Assembly: GCA_013214575.1 (NCBI GenBank)
Contig: JABSSD010000153.1
Coordinates: 1-43,550 of the forward strand
DNA length: 43,550 nucleotides
DNA from: Paracoccaceae bacterium
GTDB lineage: Bacteria; Pseudomonadota; Alphaproteobacteria; Rhodobacterales; Rhodobacteraceae
Reading direction: 5' to 3'
A model generated the notes under the pieces. It searched no databases, was not told the DNA's origin, and saw only the letters and a program-made list of their open reading frames with translations. Position numbers and translations under genes: made by a program. Each line of letters starts with the position of its first letter. The first letter of the stretch is position 1. Of the stretch, positions 16,788 through 26,012 are shown piece after piece.

Positions 16788-17150
16788 ATGACCAATGCGT
16801 CCCAACCCCTTGAAGGTGCACCACTGATTGCACCTTCCACTGTCAGCCATCCCTTGTACGAATCGGTGGTCGAAGCCTGCCGTTCGGTTTATGACCCGGA
16901 AATCCCGGTTGATATTTATGAGCTCGGGCTGATCTACACCATCGATATCAATGACGAGAGCGACATCAAGATCGTCATGACCCTGACCGCTCCGGGCTGT
17001 CCGGTCGCCGGTGAAATGCCGGGCTGGATTGAGGATGCTATCTCGCCAATTGACGGGGTGAAATCCGTTGATATCGAGCTGACATTCGAGCCGCCCTGGG
17101 GCATGGAAATGATGTCGGACGAGGCCCGGCTTGAATTGGGCTTTATGTAA
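16788..17150 (+). CDS. sufT: SUF-type Fe-S assembly protein (DUF59/MIP18 family)
   Basis: This 120-residue protein is a DUF59 domain: DPEIPVDIYELGLIY at about 37-51, then LTAPGCPVAGEMPGWIEDAI with the conserved reactive cysteine. SufT-like proteins help mature Fe-S proteins in the cytoplasm and normally sit in suf operons. Here it stands apart from sufBCDS but is followed by an A-type carrier gene, which supports the assignment. The N-terminal 25 residues are low-complexity and likely disordered. Confidence 0.88.
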   Translation: MTNASQPLEGAPLIAPSTVSHPLYESVVEACRSVYDPEIPVDIYELGLIYTIDINDESDIKIVMTLTAPGCPVAGEMPGWIEDAISPIDGVKSVDIELTFEPPWGMEMMSDEARLELGFM

Positions 17151-17182
17151 CCCTATTGGCCTTTGGCCTGGGGCCACACTGG

Positions 17183-17284
17183 CGGGGTCCTGAGTTCACC
17201 AACGGGGTGCTGGGTTCACTAAAATGTGCATCTTAGATGAGTGTTTTTCCTGCATAATCCTGAACCGGGGTTGAGACACCCCGG
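17183..17284. repeat. Imperfect 20-base tandem repeat and hairpin before the A-type carrier
   Basis: CGGGGTCCTGAGTTCAC (17183) recurs 20 bases later as CGGGGTGCTGGGTTCAC (17203). Further on, CCGGGG-TTGAGACA-CCCCGG (17265-17284) can form a hairpin. Together they fill the 170-base gap. They may be regulatory for the Fe-S gene downstream, or simply a terminator and a duplication. Confidence 0.35.
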
Positions 17285-17320
17285 CCGCACCCTTAGATTA
17301 AGGGCCACAAGGAGACATTG

Positions 17321-17680
17321 ATGTTTGGTATTCCCGGTAAGCAAGCCGTCACAATCACCCCCAAGGCCGCAACTCAGATTTCTAAGTTGATGCTCTCGGC
17401 GGGGCACGCTGGTCTGCGGATCGGTGTCAAAAAAGGCGGCTGTGCGGGCATGGAATACACCATGGAATACGTCCAGCAACCTGACCCCAATGACGAAGTG
17501 GTGGTGCAGGATGGTGCCAAGGTGATGATCGCGCCAATGGCGCAGATGTTCCTGTTTGGCACCGAAATCGACTATGAGGTGTCTTTGCTCGAGGCGGGGT
17601 TCAAGTTTAACAATCCCAATGTCTCGGATGCCTGCGGCTGTGGCGAGTCGATCAGTTTCAAGGATATGCCCCTCGATTGA
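17321..17680 (+). CDS. A-type iron-sulfur cluster carrier
   Basis: This 119-residue IscA/SufA/ErpA-family protein carries nascent Fe-S clusters to client enzymes. All three cluster cysteines are present: one in GGCAGMEY (about residue 44) and two in ACGCGES (about 106 and 108). AAGGAG lies six bases before ATG 17321. It sits downstream of the DUF59 gene but after a hairpin, so it probably has its own promoter. The exact name (sufA, iscA or erpA) cannot be decided from sequence alone. Confidence 0.92.
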   Translation: MFGIPGKQAVTITPKAATQISKLMLSAGHAGLRIGVKKGGCAGMEYTMEYVQQPDPNDEVVVQDGAKVMIAPMAQMFLFGTEIDYEVSLLEAGFKFNNPNVSDACGCGESISFKDMPLD

Positions 17681-17705
17681 GGGCGCAGAAGTTGGCGTGA
17701 GACAT

Positions 17706-17728
17706 GAGGCGGGGTTTCCCGCCTTTTT
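17706..17728 (+). terminator. Terminator after the A-type carrier gene
   Basis: GGCGGG-GTTT-CCCGCC followed by TTTTT, 27 bases after the stop: a standard intrinsic terminator. Confidence 0.82.
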
Positions 17729-17827
17729 GCTGTCTGGCTGCCGGCTCTGCTGATATTGTGTTGACGGTAATTGTTTCGCCGGGCCGACAATGCTACCAAA
17801 TTGCAAAACTATAGCAGGAGGCGGCAG

Positions 17828-18577
17828 ATGCGGCAGAAATTGGCGGCAGGAAACTGGAAGATGAACGGCACCAGCGCGACATTGCTGGAGTTGAAGGCCT
17901 TGGCCGAGGCCTATGGCACTGCGGGTGTTGAGGTGTTGATCTGCCCGCCTGCCACCCTGCTGCACCGTGCTGCTGCGGTTGTCGCTGGCAGCGCGGTCGC
18001 TGTGGGGGGGCAGGATTGCCACGCTGCGGGGTCTGGCGCTCACACCGGTGATACCAGCGCAGAAATGTTAAAGGATGCCGGCGCCAGCTCGGTCATTCTG
18101 GGTCATTCCGAGCGCCGCACAGACCACAGTGAGCGGGACGCGGCGGTGCGTGCCAAGGCGGCGGCTGCGATGGCGGCGGGTCTGACCGCCATTGTCTGTC
18201 TGGGGGAAAGCCTGCAGCAGCGCGAAGCGGGTGAGACATTAAGTGTTATTGGCGCCCAGTTGGAAGCATCAGTGCCGGATGGATCGACCGGAGATCGCCT
18301 GGTTATTGCCTATGAACCGATCTGGGCCATTGGCACCGGCAAGGTGCCGACACTGGCGCAGATTGGCGAAGTGCATGGGTTTTTGCGCGCAGAGCTGGTG
18401 GCTCGGTTTGGCGATGAGATCGGCACTGCGGTGCGGCTGCTTTATGGCGGCTCGGTGAAGCCCGGCAATGCCGCCGAGATTTTTGCTGTGGCGGATGTGG
18501 ACGGCGCCCTGGTTGGCGGCGCCAGCCTGAAGGCTGCCGATTTCGCGCCGATCATTGCCGCGCTGGAGCGCAGCTGA
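17828..18577 (+). CDS. tpiA: Triose-phosphate isomerase
   Basis: This 249-residue enzyme interconverts dihydroxyacetone phosphate and glyceraldehyde 3-phosphate in the cytoplasm. The catalytic residues are visible: K11 in GNWKMNG, H93 in LGHSERR, and E163 in [11 protein letters not shown]. The phosphate-binding YGGSVKP lies near the C-terminus. AGGAGG lies six bases before ATG 17828, which rules out the longer frame from 17771. It is convergent with nfeD. Confidence 0.97.
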   Translation: MRQKLAAGNWKMNGTSATLLELKALAEAYGTAGVEVLICPPATLLHRAAAVVAGSAVAVGGQDCHAAGSGAHTGDTSAEMLKDAGASSVILGHSERRTDHSERDAAVRAKAAAAMAAGLTAIVCLGESLQQREAGETLSVIGAQLEASVPDGSTGDRLVIAYEPIWAIGTGKVPTLAQIGEVHGFLRAELVARFGDEIGTAVRLLYGGSVKPGNAAEIFAVADVDGALVGGASLKAADFAPIIAALERS

Positions 18578-18583
18578 TCCTGG

Positions 18584-18598
18584 GGGGCGCTGCGCCCC
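18584..18598. terminator. GC hairpin between tpiA and nfeD
   Basis: GGGGCGC-T-GCGCCCC directly after the tpiA stop, with no T run. It is followed by CCTCCGGCGG and related words resembling degraded Roseobacter intergenic repeats. It may serve both convergent genes. Confidence 0.45.
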
Positions 18599-18671
18599 AG
18601 CGGCGCAGGCCTCCGGCGGCAGTCGTTCGGAAAAGATGACGCCGGAGGTTTGCGCGCTGACAGCCAGTCTG

Positions 18672-18950
18672 TCAGTCGTTGATATCGTGGTCGAAGGTTT
18701 TCACCTGGCCCTTTGGGAGGGCAAAGATCCGCCGCAGAATGAGCCAGGCGAGCAGCGACAGGGCGGCAAAGATCAGCAGCAAAATGGGAAGGCCTAAAGA
18801 CAGGCCGGTGTTGAGAAGGATCAGCGACACCGCTGCAGCGCCAATGGCGAAGCCCAGAAAAACAAAGCCAGGTGCCAGCACTTCGACAATGGCCAGCAGC
18901 AATGCTGCTGCTGCCCAAAGCCACCAAATTGACCAAATCGGGTCACTCAT
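18672..18950 (-). CDS. NfeD-like short membrane protein
   Basis: This 92-residue protein has two to three membrane helices (IWWLWAAAALLLAIVEVLAPGF with the NfeD proline-glycine turn, then SLGLPILLLIFAALSLLAWLIL). Short NfeD proteins pair with SPFH proteins and are thought to act with them in membrane organisation. Its start overlaps the stop of the SPFH gene by one base (TAATG). The soluble OB-fold domain of long NfeD proteins is absent. Confidence 0.85.
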   Translation of the reverse strand: MSDPIWSIWWLWAAAALLLAIVEVLAPGFVFLGFAIGAAAVSLILLNTGLSLGLPILLLIFAALSLLAWLILRRIFALPKGQVKTFDHDIND

Positions 18951-19840
18951 TATTTTCCTCCGGTCAGCATCTTGAAGGCGTTGCCAAAAGCACTAATCGC
19001 GTCGGCGGGCAGGAGGATGGTCTGCTTGCCTTCGCCTTTGCCAAGGATTGCCAGCGCCTCGACCTGTTTCAGGGCCACTTGGTACTGCGCTGCCTCAATG
19101 CCGTTTTCCTTGATCGCCTTGGCCACCACTTCGGTGGCATAGGCCTCGGCATCGGCCTGAATGCGACGGGCCTTGGCGGTTTGTTGGGCGGCATAGAGCT
19201 CGGCGTCGGCGGCCAACTCAACCGAGCGGCGGGTGCCTTCGGCCTCGGTCACCTGGGCGCGACGGGCGCGTTCGGCGTTCAGTTGCTGCATCATGGCGTC
19301 GCGGGTGGCCTGATCCAGGTTCACATCGAGGATCTCGGTGCGGGTCACTTCGACGCCCCAGTCGTCAACCGAATCTTCAACCGCCAACTTGATGGTGCCG
19401 ATCAGCTGGTCGCGGTTGGATTGCACCTCGTCCAGATCCATCTTGCCGATTTCGGCGCGCACGATGCCGGCCACGGTGGTGGCGATGGCACCGTCAATGT
19501 CGCGGATACGGTAGACCGTCTTTTCTGGCTCAATAATGCGGTAAAACACCGAGGTCTCCACCTGCACCAGCACGTTGTCCTTGGTGATTGCGTCCTGGTT
19601 GGCCGAGGGCAGCTGCCGCTCAAGGATTGAAATCTTGTGGGCAACCACATCGAGAAAGGGAATGACAAAGTTGATGCCAGGGCCAAGCACCGCGTGCAGC
19701 CGGCCAAAGCGTTCGACAACGAATTTTTCGGACTGTGGTACGATGCGGACACCTTTCAGGATCACAATGATCAGGAAGATCGCCCCCAGCAGGTAAATGA
19801 CGTTTTGGGAAATTAATCCAATAATCTGTTCTTCGTTCAT
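18950..19840 (-). CDS. SPFH/Band 7 (stomatin/QmcA-like) membrane protein
   Basis: This 296-residue protein has one N-terminal helix (NVIYLLGAIFLIIVILKGV). The SPFH domain follows (VPQSEKFVVERFGRL through VEVTRTEILDVNL, about 30-200), then a coiled-coil region rich in A, E and R. Such proteins form large membrane-bound assemblies and are linked to membrane microdomains and FtsH control. ATG 19840 (MNEEQIIG) is the natural start; the longer frame is unlike the family. It is operonic with nfeD and divergent from tgt. Confidence 0.9.
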   Translation of the reverse strand: MNEEQIIGLISQNVIYLLGAIFLIIVILKGVRIVPQSEKFVVERFGRLHAVLGPGINFVIPFLDVVAHKISILERQLPSANQDAITKDNVLVQVETSVFYRIIEPEKTVYRIRDIDGAIATTVAGIVRAEIGKMDLDEVQSNRDQLIGTIKLAVEDSVDDWGVEVTRTEILDVNLDQATRDAMMQQLNAERARRAQVTEAEGTRRSVELAADAELYAAQQTAKARRIQADAEAYATEVVAKAIKENGIEAAQYQVALKQVEALAILGKGEGKQTILLPADAISAFGNAFKMLTGGK

Positions 19841-20019
19841 GCTGTGCCTCAATGTGTGTGTACTATGGTATACATGTGGGGGTGAATCCCCTGATTTCAA
19901 CCTATGTATGGGGCTTGGGGGGCGTTGTGGCAAGCGGCCACAAGGCTTGTCAAATCTATCTGGATAGGGCAAACGCGCCGGGTTGCGCCCGCCCGAGCCG
20001 ATAGGATGAGGATATTCCG

Positions 20020-21150
20020 ATGTCGCCGAAAGTTACATTTGATCTACACGCCATTGATGGCAAAGCCCGTACTGGGGTGATTTCCACACCGCGCGGCGAG
20101 ATCCGCACCCCGGCGTTTATGCCGGTGGGAACCGCGGCAACGGTCAAGGCGATGATGCCCGAAAGTGTGCGCTCGACCGGGGCTGATATTCTGCTGGGCA
20201 ATACCTATCATCTGATGCTGCGCCCGACCGCGGAACGGATCGACCGTCTTGGTGGCTTGCACAAGTTTATGAACTGGGATCGACCTATTCTGACGGATTC
20301 GGGTGGGTTCCAGGTAATGTCGCTGGCCGGTCTGCGCAAACTGACCGAGCAGGGGGTGACCTTCAAAAGCCATGTGGATGGCTCCAAGCACGAGCTGACC
20401 CCGGAGCGGTCGATGGAGATTCAGCGGCTGTTGGGCAGTGATATCGTCATGTGTTTTGACGAATGCCCGGCGCTGCCTGCGACCGATGCCGAAGTGGCCG
20501 AAAGCATGCGGATGTCGATGCGATGGGCGGCGCGGTCGCGGGATGCCTTTGGCGATCGGCCTGGCCACGCGCTGTTTGGCATTCAGCAAGGCGGGGTGAC
20601 GCAAGAGCTGCGGGCTGAGAGTGCCGAGAAACTGCGTGAGATCGAGTTTGACGGCTATGCCCTGGGTGGATTGGCGGTTGGCGAAGGTCAGGAGGCAATG
20701 TTTGGCGTGCTGGACTATGCACCGGACATGCTGCCAAAAGACAAACCGCGATATCTGATGGGGGTTGGCAAGCCTGACGACATTGTCGGGGCGGTGGCGC
20801 GGGGCATTGATATGATGGACTGCGTTTTGCCGTCGCGCTCGGGACGCACCGGTCAGGTCTACACCCGCCACGGCGTGGTCAATATCAAGAATGCACGCCA
20901 CATTGATGACCCGCGCCCGCTGGATGGAAATTGTTCCTGTCCGGCCTGCCGCAACTATTCGCGGGCCTATCTAAGCCATGTGTTCCGCAGCAATGAAATG
21001 ATCAGTGGTATGCTGCTAACCTGGCATAATCTGCAGTATTTTCAGGATATTATGGCCGGAATGCGGGAGGCGATTGCGGCGGGGCAGTTTGCGCAGTGGC
21101 AGAGTGATTTCCATGCCGGCCGGGCGCAGGGCGATATCGAAGTTCTGTGA
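20020..21150 (+). CDS. tgt: Queuine tRNA-ribosyltransferase
   Basis: This 376-residue enzyme exchanges guanine-34 for preQ1 in tRNAs with GUN anticodons. The active-site D93 (LTDSGGFQ) is present, as are the substrate segment GGLAVGE, the nucleophile segment GIDMMDCV (about 262-269), and the zinc ligands C305, C307, C310 and H336. Length matches the bacterial family. It starts about 180 bases from the divergent SPFH gene. Confidence 0.97.
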   Translation: MSPKVTFDLHAIDGKARTGVISTPRGEIRTPAFMPVGTAATVKAMMPESVRSTGADILLGNTYHLMLRPTAERIDRLGGLHKFMNWDRPILTDSGGFQVMSLAGLRKLTEQGVTFKSHVDGSKHELTPERSMEIQRLLGSDIVMCFDECPALPATDAEVAESMRMSMRWAARSRDAFGDRPGHALFGIQQGGVTQELRAESAEKLREIEFDGYALGGLAVGEGQEAMFGVLDYAPDMLPKDKPRYLMGVGKPDDIVGAVARGIDMMDCVLPSRSGRTGQVYTRHGVVNIKNARHIDDPRPLDGNCSCPACRNYSRAYLSHVFRSNEMISGMLLTWHNLQYFQDIMAGMREAIAAGQFAQWQSDFHAGRAQGDIEVL

Positions 21151-21166
21151 TCCGTTGAGGTCATTG

Positions 21167-21215
21167 CCGGGCGCCGGTCGGGGCGCCTCCGGCGGGAGTA
21201 TTTTACAAAGAAGAA
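21167..21215 (+). repeat. Variant of the REP-like element after tgt
   Basis: GGCGCC-type inverted repeats followed by CGGGAGTATTTTACAAAGAA, which parallels the hairpin plus GGGATATTTTTAGCC tail seen at 97-149 and 4088-4133. It is a diverged member of the same intergenic repeat class. Confidence 0.45.
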
Positions 21216-21339
21216 ATACAGGTCGGTGGCCTTTTGGTCCGGGTTTTGGATTAGGGTTTTGATCACCGTGACTGCATTTGGTGCCTTGTGGTCATGCGCC
21301 GCTGCAGGCAGACTGCGGGGCAACTGGACAGCTGGTGGG

Positions 21340-21367
21340 TTGAAACCCGGTATCGGCTGCCCCAAAT
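21340..21367 (+). promoter_or_regulatory. Candidate heat-shock (RpoH) promoter for lon
   Basis: TTGAAA at 21340-21345, a 14-base spacer, then CCCCAAAT at 21360-21367. This is close to the sigma32 pattern CTTGAAA-N13/14-CCCCATNT. It lies 79 bases before the lon start. The other bases of 21151-21445 show only the repeat element. Confidence 0.5.
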
Positions 21368-21445
21368 TAACAGATCCAACGAGGAGACGAACCAAGGTTG
21401 CCGAATTTAGGGACCGGATCGTCTTGCCAAAAGTAAGGACCGAGT

Positions 21446-23860
21446 ATGCAAGAGCCTCTTAATTCTTCCTATCCTGTATTGCCGTTGCGCGACATTGTGG
21501 TCTTTCCCCATATGATCGTGCCGCTTTTTGTGGGTCGGGAAAAGTCGGTGCGCGCCCTGGAAGAGGTGATGGCCGACGACAAGCAAATCTTGTTGAGCAG
21601 TCAGGTCGACCCGGCTGAGGATGATCCCGAAGCCGATGGTATCTATCCGGTTGGCGTTCTGGCCAATGTATTGCAATTGCTGAAGCTGCCGGATGGCACC
21701 GTCAAAGTGCTGGTCGAAGGCCACGCCCGTGTCCGCATCACCGAGTATCTGGAAAACGACAATTTCTTTGAGGCGCGGGCGGAATATCTGACTGAAATTC
21801 CGGGCGATGTGACCACCACGGCGGCGCTGTTGCGCACCGTTGGCGATGAATTCGAGCGCTATGCAAAAGTGCGCAAGAACATCCCCGAAGAAGCGCTGTC
21901 GGCGGTGGGTGACTCGGCTGAGCCAGCCAAACTGGCCGATCTGGTTGCCGGTCATCTGGGCATTGAGGTCGAGCAAAAGCAGGATCTGCTGGAAACCCTG
22001 TCGGTCTCTGAACGTCTGGAGAAGGTCTATGGCCTGATGCAGGGCGAAATGTCGGTGCTGCAGGTCGAGAAAAAGATCAAGACGCGGGTCAAGACCCAGA
22101 TGGAGAAGACCCAGCGCGAATATTACCTGAATGAGCAGATGAAGGCCATTCAGAAGGAACTGGGCGATGGCGAAGAAGGCGAGGGCGAACTGGCCGAGCT
22201 GGAAGCCAAGATCGCCGCGACCAAGCTGAGCAAAGAGGCCCTTGAAAAGGTCGAAGGCGAGCTGAAGAAGCTGAAGAACATGTCACCGATGTCGGCCGAG
22301 GCGACCGTTGTGCGCAATTATCTTGACTGGATGCTGTCCATTCCCTGGGGCACCAAGTCCCGGGTGAAGAAGGATCTGGCCAAGGCGCAGGAAATTCTTG
22401 ATGATGATCACTTTGGTCTGGTGAAGGTCAAAGAACGCATCATCGAATACCTTGCGGTGCAACAGCGCTCGACCAAGATGAAGGGGCCAATCCTGTGTCT
22501 TGTTGGTCCTCCCGGGGTTGGTAAGACCAGCCTGGGCAAATCGGTGGCGCGGGCAACCGGGCGTGAGTTCATCCGTATTTCGCTGGGCGGCGTGCGGGAC
22601 GAGAGTGAGATTCGCGGTCACCGCCGGACCTATATCGGCTCCATGCCGGGCAAGATCATTCAGGCGCTGAAAAAGGCCAAGACCACCAATCCGCTGATCC
22701 TGCTGGATGAGATTGACAAGATGGGCCAGGATTTCCGCGGCGATCCCGCCAGCGCGATGCTGGAGGTGTTGGATCCGGAGCAGAACTCGAGTTTTGTTGA
22801 TCACTATATGGAGGTCGAATACGACCTGTCGAACGTGATGTTCCTGACCACCGCGAACACCTACAACATGCCGGGTCCGCTGTTGGACCGGATGGAGATC
22901 ATTCCGCTGTCCGGCTACACCGAGGACGAAAAGCACGAGATCGCCAAGCAGCATCTGGTGTCAAAGCAGGTCAAAAACCACGGTTTGAAAGCCAAGGAGT
23001 TTGAACTGACGGACGATGCGCTGACCAAAATCATCCGCGTCTATACCCGCGAGGCCGGGGTGCGGAACCTGGAGCGTGAGATCGCCAAGGTGGCGCGCAA
23101 ATCTCTGACCAGGATTATCAAGAAAGAGGCTGAAAGCGTCACCGTGACGGCGGATAATCTGAACGATTTCCTTGGTGTGGAAAAATTCAGCTATGGTCTC
23201 GCCGAACAGGAAGACCAGATCGGGGTGGTCACCGGGCTGGCCTATACTTCGGTGGGGGGTGAATTGCTGTCGATCGAGGCGCTGCGCCTGCCGGGCCGGG
23301 GCCGGATGAAGACCACCGGCAAGCTGGGCGACGTGATGAAGGAATCGATCGAGGCGGCGGCGTCTTATGTGCGTTCAATCTCGCCGAAGATTGGCGTCAA
23401 ACCACCGCGATTTGACCGGCTCGACATCCACGTGCACGTGCCTGAAGCGGCCACTCCCAAGGACGGGCCCAGTGCTGGTTTGGCGATGGTCACCTCGATT
23501 GTTTCGGTGCTGACCCAAATTCCGGTGCGCAAGGATATTGCGATGACCGGCGAAGTCACTCTGCGCGGCAACGCGCTGCCCATTGGCGGTCTCAAGGAAA
23601 AGCTTCTGGCGGCACTGCGCGGTGGTATCAAGACGGTGCTGATCCCGAAAGATAACGAAAAAGATCTGCCGGAAATCCCTGACAATGTGAAAGAGGGGCT
23701 GGAAATCATCCCGGTTTCACATGTGTCTGAAGTGCTGAAATATGCTCTGATCAGGGCGCCGGAAGCGATCGAATGGGATGAAGAAGCGGAAGAAGAAGCC
23801 GCTGCGGCCAGGGCGGCGCTGAGACATCCTGATGGTGGGTCAGGGGCGACAGCACACTGA
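21446..23860 (+). CDS. lon: ATP-dependent protease La
   Basis: This 804-residue LonA protease degrades misfolded and regulatory proteins. The N-terminal LAN domain starts at YPVLPLRDIVVFPHM. A coiled coil follows, then the AAA+ domain with Walker A GPPGVGKT (about 354-361) and Walker B LILLDEIDK. The protease domain has the catalytic S676 (PKDGPSAG) and a lysine about 43 residues later (GGLKEKLLAALRGG). AAGGA precedes ATG 21446. Nothing is unusual in length or motifs. Confidence 0.98.
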   Translation: MQEPLNSSYPVLPLRDIVVFPHMIVPLFVGREKSVRALEEVMADDKQILLSSQVDPAEDDPEADGIYPVGVLANVLQLLKLPDGTVKVLVEGHARVRITEYLENDNFFEARAEYLTEIPGDVTTTAALLRTVGDEFERYAKVRKNIPEEALSAVGDSAEPAKLADLVAGHLGIEVEQKQDLLETLSVSERLEKVYGLMQGEMSVLQVEKKIKTRVKTQMEKTQREYYLNEQMKAIQKELGDGEEGEGELAELEAKIAATKLSKEALEKVEGELKKLKNMSPMSAEATVVRNYLDWMLSIPWGTKSRVKKDLAKAQEILDDDHFGLVKVKERIIEYLAVQQRSTKMKGPILCLVGPPGVGKTSLGKSVARATGREFIRISLGGVRDESEIRGHRRTYIGSMPGKIIQALKKAKTTNPLILLDEIDKMGQDFRGDPASAMLEVLDPEQNSSFVDHYMEVEYDLSNVMFLTTANTYNMPGPLLDRMEIIPLSGYTEDEKHEIAKQHLVSKQVKNHGLKAKEFELTDDALTKIIRVYTREAGVRNLEREIAKVARKSLTRIIKKEAESVTVTADNLNDFLGVEKFSYGLAEQEDQIGVVTGLAYTSVGGELLSIEALRLPGRGRMKTTGKLGDVMKESIEAAASYVRSISPKIGVKPPRFDRLDIHVHVPEAATPKDGPSAGLAMVTSIVSVLTQIPVRKDIAMTGEVTLRGNALPIGGLKEKLLAALRGGIKTVLIPKDNEKDLPEIPDNVKEGLEIIPVSHVSEVLKYALIRAPEAIEWDEEAEEEAAAARAALRHPDGGSGATAH

Positions 23861-23883
23861 TCCTGACTTTGCGATGAGAGACC

Positions 23884-23914
23884 AAATAGGCGGCCCAATT
23901 GGACCGCCTATTTT
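23884..23914. terminator. Bidirectional terminator between lon and the dehydrogenase
   Basis: AAATAGGCGG (23884-23893) pairs with CCGCCTATTT (23904-23913), with an inner CC-AATT-GG; A and T runs on the two sides allow use by both convergent genes. Confidence 0.85.
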
Positions 23915-23923
23915 GATTATAGT

Positions 23924-24973
23924 CTATGCGATGCCGCGCGCCATTTTGGCCTTCACGGTGGCCACCGCCACCGCGTCGGGGCAGGTGTTTTCAGCCTGGG
24001 CCTGGGTCAGGATCGCCTGCATGGTCAGATCCAGAGCCATCAATTTTTCGGCGACAAATTCCGCCCGGTTTGAAATTTTCAGAATTTCAGTGGCGACATT
24101 GATGATGCCACCGCCATTGGCGACAAAATCGGGTGCATAAAGAATGCCGCGGGCGTGCAGCGCGCGGCCATCTTGAGCAGAGGCCAGCTGATTGTTGGCC
24201 CCGCCGGCCACAATCGAGACTTTGAGCTGTGGTATCGTGTCGGCGTTCAGAATGCCGCCAATGGCGCAGGGGGCAAAGATATCCGCCCGCACCGAATAGA
24301 TTTGATCCGGTGCAACAGCCGCAGCCCCAAAAACCGTCCTTGCCTTGGATATTCGGCTGTCGTCGGTATCGGCAACCACCAGATTTGCTCCCGCTGCAGA
24401 GAGCCGCTTGCACAGGTGCCAGCCGACGTGGCCCAGGCCCTGAACCGCGACGGTGACGCCGCCCAGATCGGCGCTGCCACAGAGGTGTTTTTGCGCCGTG
24501 CATATGGCATTAAAGATACCGCGTGCGGTGATGGGCGAGGGATCGCCACTGGCAAATTCACCGCTGGATAATCCCGCAACAAAGGGCGTCACCGCTGCCA
24601 GATGGCCCATGTCAGCCGGGGTCATCCCCATGTCCTCGGCGGTGCAATAGCGCCCCTGCAGGGTGTTTATGGCGTGGCCAAAAGCCTGCAGCAGCTCGGG
24701 TGTTTTATCGCGCTCAGGATCGCCAATGATCACCGCCTTGCCACCGCCCAGCGGCAGCCCCGCCGCGGCGTTTTTGTAGGTCATGCCCTGGCTTAGCCGC
24801 TTAACATCGGTCAGCGCCTCTTGTGGGGTCTGATAGGGCCGCATCCGCAGACCGCCGGCCGCCGGGCCAAGCTGGGTGGAGTGCACGGCGATATATCCAA
24901 GCAGACCGGTGGCGGCGTCCTCGACATGGTAAATTTCCTCGTGGCTGCTGGCTGGCAGCGGTGTGATGATCAT
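23924..24973 (-). CDS. Leucine dehydrogenase-like Glu/Leu/Phe/Val dehydrogenase
   Basis: This 349-residue NAD-dependent amino-acid dehydrogenase deaminates branched-chain amino acids to 2-oxo acids. The N-terminal catalytic domain has GPAAGGLRM and the lysines K67 and K79 (YKNAAAGLPLGGGKAV), matching those of LeuDH. The Rossmann domain shows GLGHVGWHL and then VADTD, whose acidic residue favours NAD. ATG 24973 (MIITPLPASS) is the natural start. Upstream, in the opposite direction, lies a broken Lrp-type gene that may once have regulated it. Confidence 0.9.
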   Translation of the reverse strand: MIITPLPASSHEEIYHVEDAATGLLGYIAVHSTQLGPAAGGLRMRPYQTPQEALTDVKRLSQGMTYKNAAAGLPLGGGKAVIIGDPERDKTPELLQAFGHAINTLQGRYCTAEDMGMTPADMGHLAAVTPFVAGLSSGEFASGDPSPITARGIFNAICTAQKHLCGSADLGGVTVAVQGLGHVGWHLCKRLSAAGANLVVADTDDSRISKARTVFGAAAVAPDQIYSVRADIFAPCAIGGILNADTIPQLKVSIVAGGANNQLASAQDGRALHARGILYAPDFVANGGGIINVATEILKISNRAEFVAEKLMALDLTMQAILTQAQAENTCPDAVAVATVKAKMARGIA

Positions 24974-25099
24974 TCTATCTGCTCCTGCATGGCCACTTGA
25001 TAAACTAGGCTGCCCGCGGGATTTCGCCAAATTCAGCTGAAGATTTTGTCAATTTTGGAGGTTTTTGCCAAATTTTGACCGTCAACTCGGGAATTTCTA

Positions 25100-25240
25100 T
25101 TGAATCCCATCGACAAAAAGATCGTCACCGAACTGCAGTTTAATGCCGGGCAATAAATTGCAGACCTGTCGGAACGGGTCGGGCTGTCGCCAACACCCTG
25201 CGCACAATGATCCGGCGTAACAGGTTGCCTTTAGGGGCGT
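25100..25240 (+). pseudogene. Decayed Lrp/AsnC-type regulator remnant
   Basis: From TTG 25100 the reading NPIDKKIVTELQFNAGQ-stop-IADLSERVGLSPTPC is a clear Lrp N-terminal helix-turn-helix with a TAA inside it. A frame change follows, after which MIRRNRL continues the recognition-helix region. The rest of the gene (RAM domain) is missing. It is divergent from the leucine dehydrogenase gene, the usual place for its Lrp-type regulator. The remaining bases to 25444 hold nothing I recognise. Confidence 0.75.
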
Positions 25241-25444
25241 CGGAAGCCAACGCTGGCGATGTTTTGGGGGGGCGGCGGATCAACTGCAATCGCCGGTGGG
25301 CGCCGCGGATGTACGTATTTTGGCAACAATGCCGCGTTAATAAGTCCTCCCAGGGTCGATTATGGTCTGATATAGGCGCGGAACTGGAAACCGGGTGCCA
25401 TCCGGCGTAGGTTTAGAAAAGACACGCAAACCACGGGGTAAACC

Positions 25445-25993
25445 ATGGCAACGAGCACCACAAAACCCAGCAGTACAGGCAAAACCGCTGCTTCCAGAAC
25501 CGCCACTTCCAGAGCCGCCACGTCAAGAACCAGCACTGCCAAGGCAGCATCCCCGGCCAAACCCAAGGCGGGCCTCAATACGGGCCTCAATACGGTGACC
25601 AAGACGGTGACCAAAGCGGTCCCGGCTGCCATGGTTGAGCCCATCAAAGCCGTTGAGACACCGGACCCGGTTTTTGTTGAGGCAGATGCGGATGGGGCTG
25701 GTTTGCCGATGCGAAAGAAAGAGCTTATTGACCTGGTTGTTGAACGCTCCGGCATCAAGAAAAAAGACGCCAAGCCCGTCGTTGAAGCGATGCTCGCAGT
25801 GCTGGGTGAAGCGATCGGAAGCGGGCGCGAATTGAACCTGCAACCCTTGGGGAAACTGCGCATCAACCGGAGCGTGGAACGGAGCAACGGCCGGATTATT
25901 GTGTGCAAGCTGCGGCAGAGCACAGCCATGGGTGAAAATTCGTCCGAAGAGGATAATACTGGCACAGAGCCCCTTGCAGCGGACGAAGGCTGA
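25445..25993 (+). CDS. HU-like DNA-binding protein with long basic N-terminal tail
   Basis: This 182-residue protein has two parts. Residues 1 to about 85 are low-complexity and rich in T, S, A, K and P, with short repeats such as TSRTATSRAATSRTS and GLNTGLNTVTKTVTK. Residues about 88-160 are an HU/IHF domain (MRKKELIDLVVERSGIKKKDAKPVVEAMLAVL, then LNLQPLGKLRINRS). An acidic tail ends it. The basic tail recalls histone H1-like extensions of some bacterial HU proteins, which compact DNA. It lies just before tRNA-Val, on the chromosome side of the prophage. Confidence 0.88.
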   Translation: MATSTTKPSSTGKTAASRTATSRAATSRTSTAKAASPAKPKAGLNTGLNTVTKTVTKAVPAAMVEPIKAVETPDPVFVEADADGAGLPMRKKELIDLVVERSGIKKKDAKPVVEAMLAVLGEAIGSGRELNLQPLGKLRINRSVERSNGRIIVCKLRQSTAMGENSSEEDNTGTEPLAADEG

Positions 25994-26012
25994 CGGTAAG
26001 ACCCGGCCTTAC

